Shown here: piece by piece, positions 60,213 to 64,000 of the stretch
Numbering within the stretch: position 1 is the first letter of the stretch
How the letters are laid out: every line of letters begins with the position of its first letter
DNA from: WHTK01 sp963711035
Lineage (GTDB): Bacteria > Chloroflexota > Dehalococcoidia > DSTF01 > WHTK01
Assembly: GCA_963711035.1 (NCBI GenBank)
Contig: CAVQCN010000005.1
Span: 310,001-374,000, forward strand
DNA length: 64,000 nucleotides
Direction: 5' to 3'
Position numbers and translations under genes: made by a program
Notes under the pieces: model-generated
Seen by the model: the letters and a program-made list of their open reading frames with translations, nothing else
The model's database searches: none
What the model was told of the DNA's origin: nothing

Positions 60213-61732
60213 GGGCCACCTCCCACCTGTCGCCGGGCCTGCTCCGTGCGTGTCACGGAGACCCAGGAGCTGCGGCGCGCCGGCATCTGGGCCGCGGGAG
60301 TGCTGCCGCCGTCGCGGCGTCTGGCGTGCGAGAGCAGCGCCGCCACGGCCAGCGCGTTGTCGTGGTGCTGCTCCTGCGCCGCTTCGTGCGCGCCAAGGTC
60401 GAAGCGCCGCTCGATGAAGTGCGTCTCCAAGTTGCCGGCCTGGAAGTCGGCGTTAGCGAGCAGGGCGCGATGAAAACCCAACGTGGTCTTGACGCCGAGG
60501 ATCTGGTACTCGTCCAACGCGCGACGCAGGCGGCGGATGGCCTCGTCCCGATCGCGGCCCCAGGCAATCGCCTTGGAGAGCAACGAGTCGTAGTACTGGC
60601 CCACCTCCATGCCGTGGAAGAGCGAGCTGTCAACGCGTATGCCGGGGCCGGAGGGCTCGTTCAGCAGGTCGACCCAGCCGGTGCTGGGCATGAAGCCTTG
60701 CTCCGCGTCTTCGGCGGTGATACGGCACTCGATGGCCCAGCCATTGAGCTTGACGTCCTCCTGGGTATAGCCCAGCGGCTCGCCGTCGGCGATGCGCAGC
60801 TGCTCGCGGATGAGGTCGAGGCCAGTGACGAGCTCCGTGACGGGATGCTCGACCTGCAGACGCGCGTTCACCTCGATGAAGTAGAAGTTGCCGTCCCGGT
60901 CGAGGAGGAACTCGACGGTTCCGGCGTTTTCGTAGCCATCGTGACGGGCGAGCGCGACCGCGGCGCCACCGAGCCGGGCACGCAGTTCCGGATCGACCGC
61001 AGGCGAGGGCGACTCTTCGACCAGCTTCTGGCTGCGTCGCTGCACGGAGCACTCGCGCTCACCCAGGTGCACGACGTTGCCGTACTTGTCGCCCAGGATC
61101 TGCACTTCGATGTGCCGAACCGGGTCAAGGTACTTCTCAACGTAGAGGCCGGCGTCGCCGAAGTTGGCCTCGGCCTCGCTGGCGGCCGTCCGCAGGGCCG
61201 GCTCCAACCCCGCCGCGTCCTCGACGAGGCGGATGCCCTTGCCGCCACCACCACCCGCTGCCTTGATCAGCAGCGGGAAGCCAATGCGGCCTGCGACCTC
61301 GCGCGCCTCGTCCAGCGTGACGCGATCGAGCGTGCCGGGGACGGTGGGCACGCCGGCCCCTTCGGCCGTGATGCGCGCCTGCACTTTGTCGCCGAGGCCG
61401 GCCAGCGATTCCGGCCGCGGGCCGATGAAGACGATGCCGGCGGCGGCGCAGGCGCGGGCGAACTCGGCGCGCTCCGAGAGGAAGCCGTAGCCGGGATGGA
61501 TGGCATCGGCGCCGGCGCGCAGGGCGGCGTCGATGATCCGGCTGGCGTTGAGATAGCTCTCGCTGGCAGGACCGGCCCCGATGCAGTAGGCCTCGTCGGC
61601 GTAGCGCGTGTGGAGGGCGGTGGCGTCGGGCTCGGAGTAGACGGCGACGCTGGCGATGCCGAGGTCGCGGCAGGTGCGCATGACTCGCACCGCGATTTCG
61701 CCGCGATTGGCAACCAGGACCTTCTTGAACAA
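60194..61732 (-). CDS. accC: Biotin carboxylase (acetyl/propionyl-CoA carboxylase alpha-type)
   Basis: ATP-dependent biotin carboxylase. VLVANRGEIAVRVMRTCRDLG is the standard start. The glycine-rich ATP loop KAAGGGGGKGIRLVE, metal and substrate residues in FIEVNARLQVEHPVTEL, and GYTQEDVKLNGWAIECRI are intact. TTG at 61730-61732 (LFKKVLVANRG) is chosen as start because AGGAGGAG lies about 7 nt upstream. The product is 512 aa, with a C-terminal tail of about 50 residues beyond bacterial AccC. It overlaps the carrier-protein gene. Confidence 0.94.
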   Translation of the reverse strand: MFKKVLVANRGEIAVRVMRTCRDLGIASVAVYSEPDATALHTRYADEAYCIGAGPASESYLNASRIIDAALRAGADAIHPGYGFLSERAEFARACAAAGIVFIGPRPESLAGLGDKVQARITAEGAGVPTVPGTLDRVTLDEAREVAGRIGFPLLIKAAGGGGGKGIRLVEDAAGLEPALRTAASEAEANFGDAGLYVEKYLDPVRHIEVQILGDKYGNVVHLGERECSVQRRSQKLVEESPSPAVDPELRARLGGAAVALARHDGYENAGTVEFLLDRDGNFYFIEVNARLQVEHPVTELVTGLDLIREQLRIADGEPLGYTQEDVKLNGWAIECRITAEDAEQGFMPSTGWVDLLNEPSGPGIRVDSSLFHGMEVGQYYDSLLSKAIAWGRDRDEAIRRLRRALDEYQILGVKTTLGFHRALLANADFQAGNLETHFIERRFDLGAHEAAQEQHHDNALAVAALLSHARRRDGGSTPAAQMPARRSSWVSVTRTEQARRQVGGGPWRNTS

Positions 61733-61812
61733 CCGCTGCTCCTCCTGCCCCTCCGGGATTCTGACACAGGGTAGAATGAGCGGCAATCGAGTCCTAGATT
61801 GCACCCTCCTCC

Positions 61813-62526
61813 ATGCGAAAGATCCTGCTTTCCTGGTCCAGCGGCAAAGACAGCGCCTGGAGCCTGCACCGGCTGCGCCAGGACCCGTCCGTCGAGGTCG
61901 CAGGCCTGCTGACGACGGTGAGCGCCGCGCACAACCGCGTCGCAATGCACGCCGTGCGCCGCGAGCTGCTGCTGCGCCAGGCACGAGCGGCCGAGCTGAC
62001 GCCGTGGCTGGCCGAGCTACCTTCACCCTGTAGCAATGCCGAGTACGAGGCGATCATGGCGGCGCAGATCGAACGGGCGAGAGCCGAAGGCATCGACGCG
62101 ATCGCGTTCGGCGACCTCTTCCTGTCCGAGATCCGCGCCTACCGGGAGCAGCAGATGCGAGGCAGCGGCCTCGGGCTCCTGTTCCCCCTGTGGCTGCCAG
62201 CGAAGGACGAGTCAGCCGACCACGGCCCGGAAGCAACGCGCTATCGAGAGCGCAGCATGGCGCTGGCGCAGGAGATGCAAGCCGCCGGCGTGCGCGCCTG
62301 GATCACGTGCATCGACCCGCGCGCCCTCGACGCGTCGTTCGCGGGCCGCGAGTGGGACGCGAGGTTTCTGCGCGACCTGCCGCCCAGCGTCGATCCATGC
62401 GGTGAGAACGGCGAGTTCCACAGCTTCGTCTTCGCCGGGCCGATGCTGAGCGAGCCGGTGCCTGTACAACCGGGCGAAGTCGTCGAGCGGGACGGCTTCG
62501 TCTTCGCCGACCTGCTACCCGCCTGA
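61813..62526 (+). CDS. Dph6-type ATP pyrophosphatase (diphthine-ammonia ligase-like)
   Basis: 237-aa PP-loop ATPase. The PP-loop is LLSWSSGKDSAWSLHRL at the N-terminus. The C-terminal GENGEFHSFVFAGPM motif is the signature of the MJ0570/Dph6-related family, with AIAFGDLFLSEIRAYREQQM in between. In archaea and eukaryotes this family amidates diphthine on EF-2; bacteria lack diphthamide, so the bacterial role is unknown. Its last 12 bp overlap the convergent thrS. Confidence 0.87.
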   Translation: MRKILLSWSSGKDSAWSLHRLRQDPSVEVAGLLTTVSAAHNRVAMHAVRRELLLRQARAAELTPWLAELPSPCSNAEYEAIMAAQIERARAEGIDAIAFGDLFLSEIRAYREQQMRGSGLGLLFPLWLPAKDESADHGPEATRYRERSMALAQEMQAAGVRAWITCIDPRALDASFAGREWDARFLRDLPPSVDPCGENGEFHSFVFAGPMLSEPVPVQPGEVVERDGFVFADLLPA

Positions 62527-64000
62527 CGGCGCCGCGCTTACCTGCGACTCCGACACCAGCCGCTCGATGACGTCCGCGACCCCGACGGCGCCCAGGTCTT
62601 CGCCGCCGCGGGTGCGCACCGAGACAGCTTCGGCGGCGATGTCACGGTCGCCCGCGATGAGCATGTACGGCACCTTCTGCAGCTGCGCGTCGCGGATCTT
62701 GGCCTGCATACGCTCGCTGCGGATGTCGACCTCGACGCGCAGGCCGGCGTCGCGCATACGCTGCGCCACGCCCTCGCAGTACTCGACGTGACGGTCGGCG
62801 ATGGGGATGAGCGTCGCCTGGACGGGCGCCAGCCAGACGGGGAAGGCGCCGGCGTGGTGCTCGATGAGGATGGCCAGGAAGCGCTCCAGCGAGCCGAGGA
62901 TGGCGCGGTGGATCATCACGGGCCGCTGCAGCGAGCCATCCTCGGCGGCGTAGTGCAGGTCAAAACGCTCCGGCAGGTTGAAGTCGAGCTGGAAGGTGCT
63001 GATCTGCCACTCGCGACCCAGGACGTCGTCCATGAACAGGTCGATCTTGGGGCCGTAGAAGGCGCCCTCGTTCGGCACTTCCGTGAACGGCACGCCGGAG
63101 GCCTGCAGGGCGCCGCGCAGCGCCGCTTCCGCGCGGTCCCAGACCTCGTCGCTGCCCATGCGCTTGTCGGGACGCAGGGAGAGCGTGAAGCGCGGCGCAC
63201 CGAGCTCGAAGGCGGCGTAGGCCTCGCGCATCATGGCGATGAGGCTGGATATCTCGCCGCTGACCTGGTCGAGCATGCAGTAGATGTGGGCATCGTCCTG
63301 TGCGAAGGAGCGCACGCGGGTGAGTCCGTGCAGCGTGCCGGAGCGCTCGTAGCGGTGCAGGCGGCCGAAGTCGGCGTAGCGCAGCGGCAACTCGCGGTAG
63401 GAATGCACCTGCGCGGCGTACATGACGCAGTGGCCGGGACAGTTCATCGGCTTGACGCCGAGCTCCGTGTCCTCCGAGTCGATGAAGTACATGTTCTCGC
63501 GATAGTTGTCATAGTGGCCGGAGCGCTTCCAGAGCTCGGCGGAGAAGATCTGCGGCGTGATCACCTCGGTGTAGCCGTAGCGCGGGTACATGCTGCGGAT
63601 GAATCCGATGGCGAGGTTGTAGAGCACGGCACCCTTCGGCAGGAAGAAAGGGCTGCCCGGCGCGATGGGGTCGACGAAGAAGAGCTCCAGCTCGCGGCCG
63701 AGGCGGCGGTGGTCGCGACGCTCCGCCTCTTCCAGCCGATTGAGATAGGCGTTGAGCTCTTCTTCGGTCGGGAACATGATGCCGTAGATGCGCTGCAGCA
63801 TGGGGCGGTGCTCGTCGCCGCGCCAGTAGGCGCCGGCGACGTTCATCAGCTTGAAGGCGCCGACCTCGCCGGTGCTCTCGACGTGGGGGTAGCCGCACAG
63901 GTCCGTGAAGTTGCCGTGCTTGCAGATACCGACCTCGTCGGCCGGGATGCCGTCGATGAGCTCGAGCTTGTAGGGCTGGTCGGCGAAGAAGCGGCGCGCG
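62515..64000 (-). CDS. thrS: Threonyl-tRNA synthetase, C-terminal part (cut by window edge)
   Basis: Class II aminoacyl-tRNA synthetase, 494 codons visible. The open frame continues to the right edge with HGNFTDLCGYPHVESTGEVG, part of the editing/second additional domain. Catalytic features are KPMNCPGHCVMY (zinc cysteine), motif 2 RYERSGTLHGLTRVRSFAQDDAHIYC and motif 3 PVMIHRAILGSLERFLAI. The anticodon-binding domain is APVQATLIPIADRHVEY to the end. TGS domain and start lie outside. It is convergent with the Dph6-like gene. Confidence 0.97.
   Translation of the reverse strand, partial: ARRFFADQPYKLELIDGIPADEVGICKHGNFTDLCGYPHVESTGEVGAFKLMNVAGAYWRGDEHRPMLQRIYGIMFPTEEELNAYLNRLEEAERRDHRRLGRELELFFVDPIAPGSPFFLPKGAVLYNLAIGFIRSMYPRYGYTEVITPQIFSAELWKRSGHYDNYRENMYFIDSEDTELGVKPMNCPGHCVMYAAQVHSYRELPLRYADFGRLHRYERSGTLHGLTRVRSFAQDDAHIYCMLDQVSGEISSLIAMMREAYAAFELGAPRFTLSLRPDKRMGSDEVWDRAEAALRGALQASGVPFTEVPNEGAFYGPKIDLFMDDVLGREWQISTFQLDFNLPERFDLHYAAEDGSLQRPVMIHRAILGSLERFLAILIEHHAGAFPVWLAPVQATLIPIADRHVEYCEGVAQRMRDAGLRVEVDIRSERMQAKIRDAQLQKVPYMLIAGDRDIAAEAVSVRTRGGEDLGAVGVADVIERLVSESQVSAAPSGG

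Noticed and set aside
60326..61774. 482-codon plus-strand frame antisense to accC
   Set aside because: accC is intact on the other strand; the antisense product is compositionally biased and has no start signals.

Overview
The window is high-GC bacterial chromosome with dense, mostly short operons and no phage, plasmid, CRISPR or complete insertion sequence. The best guess is a Chloroflexota bacterium of the Dehalococcoidia/SAR202 kind. This rests on a large SRP RNA with an Alu-like 5' half, a YabE/RpfB-like cell-wall protein in front of ksgA and ispE, MoxR/VWA pairs, a DUF5679 zinc ribbon, tandem RraA-like enzymes, and the lack of outer-membrane genes. It is an inference; no rRNA is present.

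Layout. 1-12.5 kb: smc (cut by the window edge) and rnc, a CCA-adding enzyme, an M20 dipeptidase, a DinG-type helicase with a GNAT gene behind it, then yabE-ksgA-ispE. 12.6-16 kb: SRP RNA on the minus strand, a TolB-like propeller protein, a 2-hydroxyacid dehydrogenase and an alpha/beta hydrolase. 16-22 kb: tRNA-Lys, tRNA-Leu, two oligopeptide-type ABC ATPases without permeases, a methyltransferase, lepA broken by one extra base, a tiny DUF5679 gene and tRNA-Ser. 22-36 kb: NAD(P)H-hydrate repair, AcpS, a CIRCE operator in front of an fmdB-like gene, dtd, nadC, nadB, a possible catabolic cluster (dihydroxyphthalate-decarboxylase-like protein, cupin, RidA, two RraA-like paralogues) and nadA. 36-49 kb: a stand-alone VWA protein, an ABC exporter, a secreted esterase, a DUF3500 protein, an NrtR-type regulator, an alcohol dehydrogenase, miaB and a K+ channel. 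49-64 kb: small stress-type proteins, a MoxR-VWA operon, a biotin carboxylase/carrier pair and thrS (cut by the edge).

How genes connect. nadA, nadB and nadC are split across about 10 kb. nadA and nadB share the same 21-bp palindrome at their 5' ends, and an NrtR-like Nudix/winged-helix regulator lies 7 kb beyond nadA, so the window probably holds a small NAD-biosynthesis regulon. The two VWA proteins are clear paralogues; only one has its AAA+ partner next to it.

The most unusual non-coding content is a family of about 100-170 bp intergenic repeats (eight full copies, one partial) whose central hairpin shows compensatory base changes between copies. Other points of interest are a 27-bp duplication of the miaB 5' end, a MITE-like inverted-repeat element, and two genes each carrying a single extra base.
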